This document shows, one piece after another, positions 16,323-22,986 of a DNA stretch of 22,986 nucleotides. The position numbers and the translations under genes were made by a program. This stretch comes from UBA6624 sp964517115 [NCBI: uncultured bacterium] (GTDB taxonomy: Bacteria; UBP7; UBA6624). The notes under the pieces were generated by a model. That model made no database searches. It was not told where the DNA came from and saw nothing but the letters and a program-made list of their open reading frames with translations. The stretch lies in assembly GCA_964517115.1 (NCBI GenBank), contig CAZFBE010000003.1, positions 1-22,986 of the forward strand, written 5' to 3'. Every line of letters begins with the position of its first letter. The first letter of the stretch is position 1.

Positions 16323-18041
16323 TTAAACTTTAAGTGACTTTATGATATCTTCAGTTTTCAGGATTCCAACAACTTTCATTTCTTCCAAATTATTTACAAC
16401 TGGCAGGTTGTTTGTCGAGATTCCAGATATTCTCATCTTGTGGGCTATTTCGGCCAATGAATCATCTGATTTTACTACTAGTATTTCTTCAATTCCAGAA
16501 ACCCATTTTTTTACTGATTCGTCCATTCGTTCTTTATTGAGTTCACCATGTATATCTGCCTCTAAAGCATGCAAGATATTTTTTCTCGTTATTGCTCCAA
16601 TCAGTTTTCCATCTCTCAAAACAGGAAAGTATGTTTGATCTTTTGCCCTTACCAAGGTAGGGTTTTTAATCAAGAAGTAAACTTTCTTTATTTTTTCATC
16701 TTCGGTAACTGTAATTGGTTTTTTTTGCATTATGTTTTTTGCAATTTTTCCTTTCCTTTTCTTTTTTTCTTTTGAAATTTGATCGATTAATGGAGATTCA
16801 TATAAATTTGGAACATTAAAGAAATCCCTAGTGATAACTGCTAGTAAAACTGCTATTGTTACTGGTATAAATACCTGGCTTGTATTTGTCATTTCCCAAA
16901 TTAGTATTATCAAAGCAAGAGGTGCATGTGTTACTGATGCACATAAAGCTGCTGCTCCTGCTATAGCAAGGGAGGAGCTTATGTTCGTAAATTGAGTTCC
17001 AAAAATTAAACCCAATGCAATACCGATTGAGAAAATTGGGCCAAAATGACCTCCAGCCCATCCTGAATTTATACAAATAACAGTTATTAAAGCTTTACCA
17101 AATACATAGAAAAGAGCTTCTTTTAAAAGCGGCTGTGTTTCAAGCATCAATCCAATCTCCTGGTATCCTCCTCCAGTTAAGTTTGGAGCATATATGAGAA
17201 AGAGAAAAATGATGATACCTCCAAATGCTGGAGAAAACCTTTTTCCATAAAGTTTTTTTGAAGCCATATTTGATGAATGGGAATAAAGGGCACCAAGCAA
17301 GCCACTAGATATTCCCAAGATTGCAAAAATATACAGTTGTTCAGCTGGAACATCATCCCAAAATTGAATGTTTATAACGGGATCAAGGCCATAACTCCTA
17401 ACAACCAAGCTTGCACTTAATGAAGCTATTATCATTGGAGCTAATGCAACATGCACTTCTTCAACAAGAAGCTCAATTGCAAAAAGTATCCCTGCTATAG
17501 GGGCTCCATATGTTGCTGCTATCGCTGCAGCTGCAGAGGAGACAATCAGTCTAACTGTTTTTTTTGAACTGAGATGAAACAATCTTCCAAGCCAGGATCC
17601 AAATCCTCCAGAGCATTGGGCAATCATAGATTCCCTTCCAATAGACCCTTTTCCCAGGATGGAAAGCAGAGAAAGTCCTAGTTTTTTAAGTGAGTTATTT
17701 AAACTTAGATGTCCATGGTTTTTGAAAACAGCTTTGAGTATGCTTGAAAAACCTCTTGCCCCCCAAAAGGATGTGTTTGAATAAAGGATTATTAAAATAA
17801 TTGCAATAAATATTGGTACGTAATTAGACAAGAGAGTTAAGAGTGATTCTCCTCCTGTGTTTCTTTCTATAAAAATTGCATTTTTTGCAAAATCGGCAAC
17901 TTTTCTAAAGACAATTGAGAGATGTCCTGCAAAAATTCCCAATATTGCTGACAAAAGTAATACGAACAGTTTGGATTCCTTAAAAGGCCTTAGCCTATTG
18001 ACTAAAACATTCTCTCTTAAGCTTTTTTTTACGGTTTTCAA
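16323..18041 (-). CDS. ClC-family chloride channel or transporter with two C-terminal CBS domains
   Basis: The 572-residue protein has a ClC membrane domain (about 25-420) and a CBS pair (about 436-572) that probably senses adenine nucleotides. The second ClC motif reads GKGSIGRESMIAQ (130-142) instead of GxxxGREGPxxQ; the gating Glu (Glu137) is kept but Gly-Pro is replaced by Ser-Met. The third motif GGHFGPIFSIGIALG is recognisable. The first motif, usually GSGIP with a chloride-binding Ser, is replaced by GARGFSSIL (94-102). Anion transport is likely, but chloride selectivity and proton coupling are uncertain. The start is a TTG at 18041 without a ribosome binding site; no ATG or GTG is found in frame between it and the divergent gene, and a later start would cut into the N-terminal helix. 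Only 30 bases separate it from the divergent SNF2 gene. Confidence 0.88.
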   Translation of the reverse strand: MKTVKKSLRENVLVNRLRPFKESKLFVLLLSAILGIFAGHLSIVFRKVADFAKNAIFIERNTGGESLLTLLSNYVPIFIAIILIILYSNTSFWGARGFSSILKAVFKNHGHLSLNNSLKKLGLSLLSILGKGSIGRESMIAQCSGGFGSWLGRLFHLSSKKTVRLIVSSAAAAIAATYGAPIAGILFAIELLVEEVHVALAPMIIASLSASLVVRSYGLDPVINIQFWDDVPAEQLYIFAILGISSGLLGALYSHSSNMASKKLYGKRFSPAFGGIIIFLFLIYAPNLTGGGYQEIGLMLETQPLLKEALFYVFGKALITVICINSGWAGGHFGPIFSIGIALGLIFGTQFTNISSSLAIAGAAALCASVTHAPLALIILIWEMTNTSQVFIPVTIAVLLAVITRDFFNVPNLYESPLIDQISKEKKKRKGKIAKNIMQKKPITVTEDEKIKKVYFLIKNPTLVRAKDQTYFPVLRDGKLIGAITRKNILHALEADIHGELNKERMDESVKKWVSGIEEILVVKSDDSLAEIAHKMRISGISTNNLPVVNNLEEMKVVGILKTEDIIKSLKV

Positions 18042-18061
18042 GTAATAAATGTTAGCATTAA

Positions 18062-18082
18062 GAGTTCTAATATGAGTTCTAA
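18062..18082 (+). repeat. Direct repeat straddling the SNF2 gene start
   Basis: gagttctaa occurs at 18062-18070 and again at 18074-18082, a 12-base period of about one helical turn. The copies flank the ATG at 18072. Because the divergent intergenic space is only 30 bases, a small operator here could affect both genes. It may equally be chance. Confidence 0.3.
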
Positions 18083-20822
18083 AAGTAGCTTAAACCGTTC
18101 TTTTGTTGATTTTGAAAATAAAAATCATTTTTTAGAAAAAGATAAAAAAGGTTGGTACAGTAGTTTTCAGGATTTCAGGTTAAGTGTTTTTTCAAAGATT
18201 TTATTCAGAAGGTTTAACAAAAAGATACTCATTTCCCCTTTGGTAAGTAGAACCTCTGCCTTTCCTCACCAGATTTCCACATGTGACACTGTTGTTAACA
18301 GCATGAATGGAAGAGCAATACTTGCTGATGAAGTTGGCCTAGGAAAAACAATTGAGGCCGGCATGATACTAACTGAATACCTGGTAAGGAAGGAGGTTGA
18401 AAATGTTTTGATCATTGTTCCCTCAGGAATTACTGAGCAATGGAGAGAGGAGCTTTTGGAAAAATTCAACATATTTCTTCCAGTGGTTGATGGCAGGGTC
18501 GGATATTCTTTAAATGAATTTTTAAATAAAAACCAAATGGTAATAACTTCGTTAGCTTATGCAAAAAGAGATGGTTACAAGGACTCTTTTATTGAAAAAG
18601 ATTGGGATATGGTCATTGTTGACGAAGCCCACCATTTGAAAAATGTAAACACTATGAACTACAAGTTTGTAAGTTCTTTAAAGGCAAAAAAAATGCTTTT
18701 GTTAACAGCGACACCATTGCAAAATTCTTTAACAGAACTGTTTAATTTAGTGAACCTTGTTTCTCCTCATGCAATTAATATTGCAGAGATGAGCAGGAGG
18801 TTTTCAAAAAACTTCAATCAAAAAACTGTTGATTCTTTAAAGTCAGTTTTGAAAAGCTTGATGGTTAGGTGCAGGAGGTCTGATGTTAGAGGTGTTGATA
18901 GGCTGCCTCCGAGAGATGCAAGAACCTTAGGGGTAAAGCTGAATGAAAAGTACCTCAATCTTTATGGAGATGTAAGTAAGTATGCAATTGATGGTTATAA
19001 GAAAAGTGTTACAAATAATAATTCTTCATATATTTTTTACCTTATGGCACTTCAGAGGATGCTTACGAGCAGTAAAGATTCATTTGTCTCAAGCTTGAAA
19101 AAAAGAAGAGATAAATTGTTTACTCTTAACAAAAACCTTGACAAACTTGACTCTAAGGAAGTTTTGGATCTTTTACCGGTCTCAAAAAAGAAAATTAATA
19201 AAAAAAACACAGGGAAGCAACTAGAGAAAGAATTAAATTCAATACAAAAGTTATTGGATGCTTCTAGGAATGTTCCTGATGTCAGGAAAATGGATGTTTT
19301 ATTGAAGTTCCTGAATGAGATATACAAGAAAGATCCAGATACGAAAGTTTTGATTTTTACAGAATTCTTAAAAACCCAAGATGCTATTGAATCGAATTTA
19401 AGGAAGTCTGGTTTTGAAATTGAAACTTACAGAGGGGGGATGTCGACAAAGGAGAAAAATCAAATAGTGGAAAAATTCCAAAAAGGACAGATCCTAGTAA
19501 GCACTGAAGCCGGTAGTGAGGGAAGGAATCTTCAGTTTGCAAATGTTGTTGTAAATTACGACCTGCCTTGGAATCCAATGAAGATTGAACAAAGAATAGG
19601 CAGGGTTCATAGGTTAGGCCAGAAGAAAGATGTTTTGGTGGTGAACCTTGTTGCACGCGGAACTATTGAGGATCATTTAATAAAAATATTAGACAAAAAG
19701 TTGGACTTATTTAAAAATACAGTTGGTGAACTCGAAACTATTTTAGGATACATGTCTCCAGAGGGCAGCCCCGAATCTGTTGTTATGGATGCTTTTGTTG
19801 ATTCTTTTGGAAAAAATAAAAAATTAAAAAAATTAAATTTTTCTTTGGATAATTCGATAAATAAGGTAAAAAATTCTCTTGAGGAGTCTTTTGCCAAAAG
19901 TGGAATTAATTTAAGGCCTGAGAATTTGAATAATTTATCAAAAATAAGATTTTTTGAAGAATCAGATGTTGTCGAGACTGCATTTATTGAATTTTTGGAT
20001 AAATACAATTGTTTAAAAGATGATTATGACAAAGAGATAAAATTTCAAGCACCTCATTTTTTAACTCAAGATAGGTCAGATTTATTTGACCCAGATGTAA
20101 GGGGTACTTTTTCAAAAGAAATTGCTATATCAAGACCCTGGTTAGATTATCTAACAATTAACCACCCATTTCTTGAAGCATCAATAAGTGATGTTGTGGA
20201 TTCTCCAATAGGTTTTTCTGTTTTTAAAAAAAGTTTTTTGCAGGAGCTTGGGTTCAAAACATGCTCTGATAAATGTGTTACTTTTTTTTCAAAAGTAACA
20301 TGGTCTTACAAAGATGAGTCTTATGATGATATTTTTTTAATACTGACTGATGGAGAAAATTTTTCTATTTTGGATGAAGTTCCTGATAGTCTTTTGTGGC
20401 CAGATGAGATACCTTGCAAAATTTCCGATGATTTTTCTTTGGAGAAGTTTTTTGAAGGTTTGAATTCCGTATCTAAAGATATTGAACAAAAAAAAGAAGG
20501 TGTTTTTTCTGAGATAATCCAATTGGAAGATTTTAGATTTGATAGTCTTAAAAATAGAATTTCTGATGCGATGAAGGATTACAAAGATGAATTTAATAAA
20601 ATTCATCTTAAAGTTATGAATTTAAGCAAAACAAACAATCCAAGCACTGAGCAAAAAAAAGAAATTACAAATCTTAAAAAAAATAGAACAAGCATATTGA
20701 CAAAAAGTTCAAAATTAAAACAGGATCTAAAAAAATTAAAAAGAATAAGAGAGACAAGGGATCACAAGGCCGTTTCTTCAAAAGTTGAAGTCTTTGGAAT
20801 TTTGAAAATGCATATTATTTAA
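18072..20822 (+). CDS. SNF2-family ATPase of the RapA/HepA type with a coiled-coil C-terminus
   Basis: The 916-residue protein is a superfamily 2 translocase. Domain 1 has Walker A DEVGLGKT (86-93), the IVPSGITEQWREEL segment, DEAH (184-187) and TAT (212-214); domain 2 (about 420-545) has LIFTEF, STEAGSEGRNLQ and the arginine-finger motif QRIGRVHRLGQ (507-517). GLGKTIEAG and the AGSEGRNLQ stretch match RapA/HepA, which recycles stalled RNA polymerase; the same core occurs in the defence protein DrmD of DISARM. The usual RapA N-terminal Tudor-like domains are absent: Walker A begins only 86 residues in. Residues 570-916 are of unknown type, lysine- and phenylalanine-rich, ending in a probable coiled coil (about 800-900). 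No DISARM partner is nearby. A partial Shine-Dalgarno (AAGAG) lies seven bases before the ATG. The function is unassigned. Confidence 0.9.
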   Translation: MSSKSSLNRSFVDFENKNHFLEKDKKGWYSSFQDFRLSVFSKILFRRFNKKILISPLVSRTSAFPHQISTCDTVVNSMNGRAILADEVGLGKTIEAGMILTEYLVRKEVENVLIIVPSGITEQWREELLEKFNIFLPVVDGRVGYSLNEFLNKNQMVITSLAYAKRDGYKDSFIEKDWDMVIVDEAHHLKNVNTMNYKFVSSLKAKKMLLLTATPLQNSLTELFNLVNLVSPHAINIAEMSRRFSKNFNQKTVDSLKSVLKSLMVRCRRSDVRGVDRLPPRDARTLGVKLNEKYLNLYGDVSKYAIDGYKKSVTNNNSSYIFYLMALQRMLTSSKDSFVSSLKKRRDKLFTLNKNLDKLDSKEVLDLLPVSKKKINKKNTGKQLEKELNSIQKLLDASRNVPDVRKMDVLLKFLNEIYKKDPDTKVLIFTEFLKTQDAIESNLRKSGFEIETYRGGMSTKEKNQIVEKFQKGQILVSTEAGSEGRNLQFANVVVNYDLPWNPMKIEQRIGRVHRLGQKKDVLVVNLVARGTIEDHLIKILDKKLDLFKNTVGELETILGYMSPEGSPESVVMDAFVDSFGKNKKLKKLNFSLDNSINKVKNSLEESFAKSGINLRPENLNNLSKIRFFEESDVVETAFIEFLDKYNCLKDDYDKEIKFQAPHFLTQDRSDLFDPDVRGTFSKEIAISRPWLDYLTINHPFLEASISDVVDSPIGFSVFKKSFLQELGFKTCSDKCVTFFSKVTWSYKDESYDDIFLILTDGENFSILDEVPDSLLWPDEIPCKISDDFSLEKFFEGLNSVSKDIEQKKEGVFSEIIQLEDFRFDSLKNRISDAMKDYKDEFNKIHLKVMNLSKTNNPSTEQKKEITNLKKNRTSILTKSSKLKQDLKKLKRIRETRDHKAVSSKVEVFGILKMHII

Positions 20823-21857
20823 ATGTTTGATGTTGTCGTTGTTGGCCTAGGCCCAAATGGGCTGTCTGTTTTAAGTGAACTCAATAAGCATTCTTTAAAC
20901 GTGATTGGATTAGACAAAGGGGAAATTTGTAATCATATAAAAAAATACCCAAAAGACATGATTTTTTTTTCAACTGCTGAAAAACTTACATTGGATGAGT
21001 TTCCAATGGGTTCAGGGGATGGGTCAAATCCAAGCTTAAAGGATGCATGTGATTATTATGAGTCTTTTGCAAATAGGAATAATTTTGAAGTTTTAACTTC
21101 TTCAAAAGTTGAAAAAATTTCAGGAAATGATAATGATTTTGTTCTACATCTAAGTGAAGGCAGAAGCATTTGTTCAAAAAAAATTGTTTTGACAACAGGC
21201 ATATATTCAAATCCAAATCATTTAAATCTTGAAGGAGAAAATGAGTCAAATATTAGTCATTATTATTCAGGATCTGAGAATCTCGGTGATAAAAATGTGT
21301 TGGTTGTTGGGGCAGGCAATTCCGCAGTTGAAGCGGCTATAGATCTTAGTGAAAACAATAAAGTGGTTTTGGTTTTCAGAAAGGAAGGCTTAGATAGAAA
21401 GAAGATAAAAAGTTGGATTTATCCAAAATTTATGGATCTTGTAAATTTAGGAAAAATAGAAGTTATTAACAATTCTTCTTTGACCTCTTTGGCAAATTCT
21501 GAAGCTGCTATCAGGACAGAAAAATTTGCTGAGGTTTTATTTCATCCGGGTAGCAGTAGAAAAATCCCAAAACCAAAAAAAATTATTTCAAAATCTAACT
21601 TAAAATTCGATTACTGCTTTCTTTTGACTGGATACAAGCCTGATAAAAAATTCCTAATTGAAGGATGTGGCTTAAATCTCGAGGGAGAACTTGAAATCCC
21701 AAAGCATAATTCACAAAATTATGAAACTACTGTAAAAGGTGTTTATGTTGCAGGTGCATTAGTTGAAGGAATGAATAGCCATCGTGTTTTTATAGAAAAT
21801 GGCAGGTTGCATGGAAGCCCAATAGCAAAAGATATTTATGAAAAACTCAAAAATTAG
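20823..21857 (+). CDS. YpdA-like FAD/NAD(P)-dependent reductase
   Basis: The 344-residue flavoprotein has two dinucleotide-binding sites: FAD GLGPNG (8-13) and NADPH GAGNSA (163-168). The YPKDMIFFSTAEKL segment (42-55), the IKSWIYP stretch and the ending GMNSHRVFIENGRLHG closely resemble YpdA (Bdr), the bacillithiol-disulfide reductase of Firmicutes. YpdA has a conserved Cys in the first glycine motif (GPCGL) that is needed for activity there; here it is Asn12. No dithiol CxxC is seen, so it is not a thioredoxin reductase. Substrate is therefore open: a low-molecular-weight disulfide by another mechanism, a ferredoxin/flavodoxin reductase role, or something else. The ATG follows the SNF2 stop with no gap, and the end overlaps the next gene by 20 bases. 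Confidence 0.88.
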   Translation: MFDVVVVGLGPNGLSVLSELNKHSLNVIGLDKGEICNHIKKYPKDMIFFSTAEKLTLDEFPMGSGDGSNPSLKDACDYYESFANRNNFEVLTSSKVEKISGNDNDFVLHLSEGRSICSKKIVLTTGIYSNPNHLNLEGENESNISHYYSGSENLGDKNVLVVGAGNSAVEAAIDLSENNKVVLVFRKEGLDRKKIKSWIYPKFMDLVNLGKIEVINNSSLTSLANSEAAIRTEKFAEVLFHPGSSRKIPKPKKIISKSNLKFDYCFLLTGYKPDKKFLIEGCGLNLEGELEIPKHNSQNYETTVKGVYVAGALVEGMNSHRVFIENGRLHGSPIAKDIYEKLKN

Positions 21858-22986
21858 GTTTTATTTAAATGATTTTTCGATAAGTGTTTTATTGGTTCTT
21901 TTGCAGCATTTCCCTTTTTTCTTAAAAAGATACCCTATCAATGGAGATGATTTAGAGTTCGGACTGGCCTTCACGAGGGTCTTTTATCAGCAAGTAGAGA
22001 ATTTTTCATGGGGAATTAGTTCTATTAATGGGTATTTTCCATTGGTTGCTGAAGGGCAAATGGGTTTTTTTCATCCTTTTAGGTGGCTTATCTATCTTTT
22101 GCCTCCATGGCCTTCGTCTGATAATGTTTTAGGAATTGCTCAGGAATATGTTCTTTTGATGCTTTTTTGCAATTTTTTAATGTGTTATGGAATGGTTTTT
22201 CTTCTGAAGTCCAAAGGCTTGAAAGGTTGGAGTCTTTGGATTCCTGTTTTGCTTTTTTGCAATTATGGTTTTCATCAATCTCAATCTACAAATATTAATT
22301 TAATTCTCTCAAGTTGCATTTTGCCATGGGCAGCTTTTTGTATTGATAGTATTTTTTTAAAGATCTCAAAAGAAAAGTTTCCCAAAAAGGAAATTCTTTG
22401 GCTTCTTTTCCTGCTAGCCTCTTCTTTTTTGGCAGGGCAACCTCAAGGAAGCATGATTGTTCTCTTTATTTTGCTAATTTACATTTTTTCTTTTAGTCCA
22501 AAGGCTAGGGCTAAAGTTTTTAAAATCTTCTTTTTTGCAATAATTGGAAGTTTCTTGCTTGCCTCCCCCCAACTTATATCAACTTTTTCTTTATCTAACT
22601 ATTCTTTGAGGGATGAATCTTTTTGGGGTAGCCAGGGTGGAATTGAATTAGTAACATTTTTAAATGGATTTTTTCCATTATTGGGTTTGGATAATATTGC
22701 TTCATACGACCCAGTAGCTTCATCTTATTTGTCTAGTTTATGGCCTTTGTTTTTATTTTATTTATTTTTCAAATTCAAGCCAGATTTTAAAAATAATACA
22801 TATTTAATAGGCATATTTTCATCTATATTTTTCTCCTGGGGTCCTGGCTATGGTTTGTTGGTTAAGGTCATTCCTTTCCTAGGGTCTTTTAGGGATTTTC
22901 ATAGATTCATGCTTGGAGCTTTATTTTTCTTTTGTTTATATTTGGCAAATTTGCTAATGATGAAAAAAATAAAATTCAGCAAGAAG
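21838..22986 (+). CDS. Large polytopic membrane protein, YfhO/GT-C glycosyltransferase-like (partial, runs off the right edge)
   Basis: An open frame begins at ATG 21838, inside the end of the reductase gene, and continues without a stop for 383 codons to the window edge. It is dominated by hydrophobic segments (about 13-29, 100-120, 130-145, 160-176 and more). After the first membrane helix comes INGDDLEF (34-41), an acidic loop as in GT-C enzymes that use lipid-linked sugars, then AEGQMGFFHPFRWLIYLLP (71-89), which is characteristic of YfhO-type proteins, as is the GQPQG segment in a later loop. Such proteins attach sugars to wall polymers or lipids on the outer face of the membrane, but the acceptor is unknown. 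Its C-terminal part lies outside the window. The 20-base overlap suggests translational coupling. Confidence 0.75.
   Translation, partial: MKNSKIRFYLNDFSISVLLVLLQHFPFFLKRYPINGDDLEFGLAFTRVFYQQVENFSWGISSINGYFPLVAEGQMGFFHPFRWLIYLLPPWPSSDNVLGIAQEYVLLMLFCNFLMCYGMVFLLKSKGLKGWSLWIPVLLFCNYGFHQSQSTNINLILSSCILPWAAFCIDSIFLKISKEKFPKKEILWLLFLLASSFLAGQPQGSMIVLFILLIYIFSFSPKARAKVFKIFFFAIIGSFLLASPQLISTFSLSNYSLRDESFWGSQGGIELVTFLNGFFPLLGLDNIASYDPVASSYLSSLWPLFLFYLFFKFKPDFKNNTYLIGIFSSIFFSWGPGYGLLVKVIPFLGSFRDFHRFMLGALFFFCLYLANLLMMKKIKFSKK

Noticed and set aside
18072-20822. DISARM-type defence system, suggested by the SNF2 core shared with DrmD
   Set aside because: No DrmA, DrmB, DrmC or DNA methyltransferase gene is in the window, and the core motifs are equally those of RapA/HepA.

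Overview
The window is a gene-dense, AT-rich stretch of bacterial chromosome (roughly one third G+C by eye). It reads with the standard bacterial code: TAA, TAG and TGA all end recognisable genes, and two genes appear to start at TTG. No tRNA, rRNA, CRISPR array, insertion sequence or integrase is visible, and the longest gap between genes is under 100 bases. Many neighbours overlap by 1, 4, 8 or about 20 bases, which fits a compact, streamlined genome such as those of free-living aquatic bacteria. The taxon cannot be fixed from the window. The order secD-secF-recJ-rel-dtd-metallohydrolase resembles Clostridia and, in part, Deltaproteobacteria. The single-chain glycyl-tRNA synthetase and the YpdA-type reductase are also not gammaproteobacterial. 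An uncultured low-GC lineage is my best guess.

Layout. (1) Plus strand, 1-5381: the lysine-rich end of an unknown protein encoded by a perfect 15-bp tandem repeat, then glyS, hppA (K+-dependent membrane pyrophosphatase), pyrB and carA. (2) Minus strand, 18041 down to 5374: an eleven-gene co-directional run, read in the order ClC channel/transporter, secD, secF, recJ, rel, dtd, metallo-beta-lactamase-fold hydrolase, ahcY, rfbB, K+-channel-like protein, rdgB. (3) Plus strand, 18072 to the right edge: a RapA/HepA-like SNF2 ATPase, a YpdA-like flavoprotein reductase and the start of a large polytopic membrane protein resembling the YfhO/GT-C family.

How the genes fit together. The first block joins translation and pyrimidine synthesis to a pyrophosphatase that can recover energy from the PPi such reactions release. 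The second block joins protein export (SecDF), DNA repair (RecJ), (p)ppGpp metabolism (Rel), quality control (Dtd, RdgB), methyl-cycle clean-up (AhcY) and ion transport. The third block is three tightly packed genes with no obvious common pathway.

I see no clear undescribed multi-gene system. The most interesting signals are family members with altered key residues: a K+-channel-like protein whose filter reads TVGNV, a Rel whose zinc-finger domain has lost its ligands, a RecJ that stops where its OB fold should begin, a Dtd with PNFTL in place of SQFTL, a YpdA homologue with Asn in place of the conserved Cys, a ClC with altered signature motifs, and the tandem-repeat tail at the left edge. 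All identifications come from reading motifs by eye; no database search was run.
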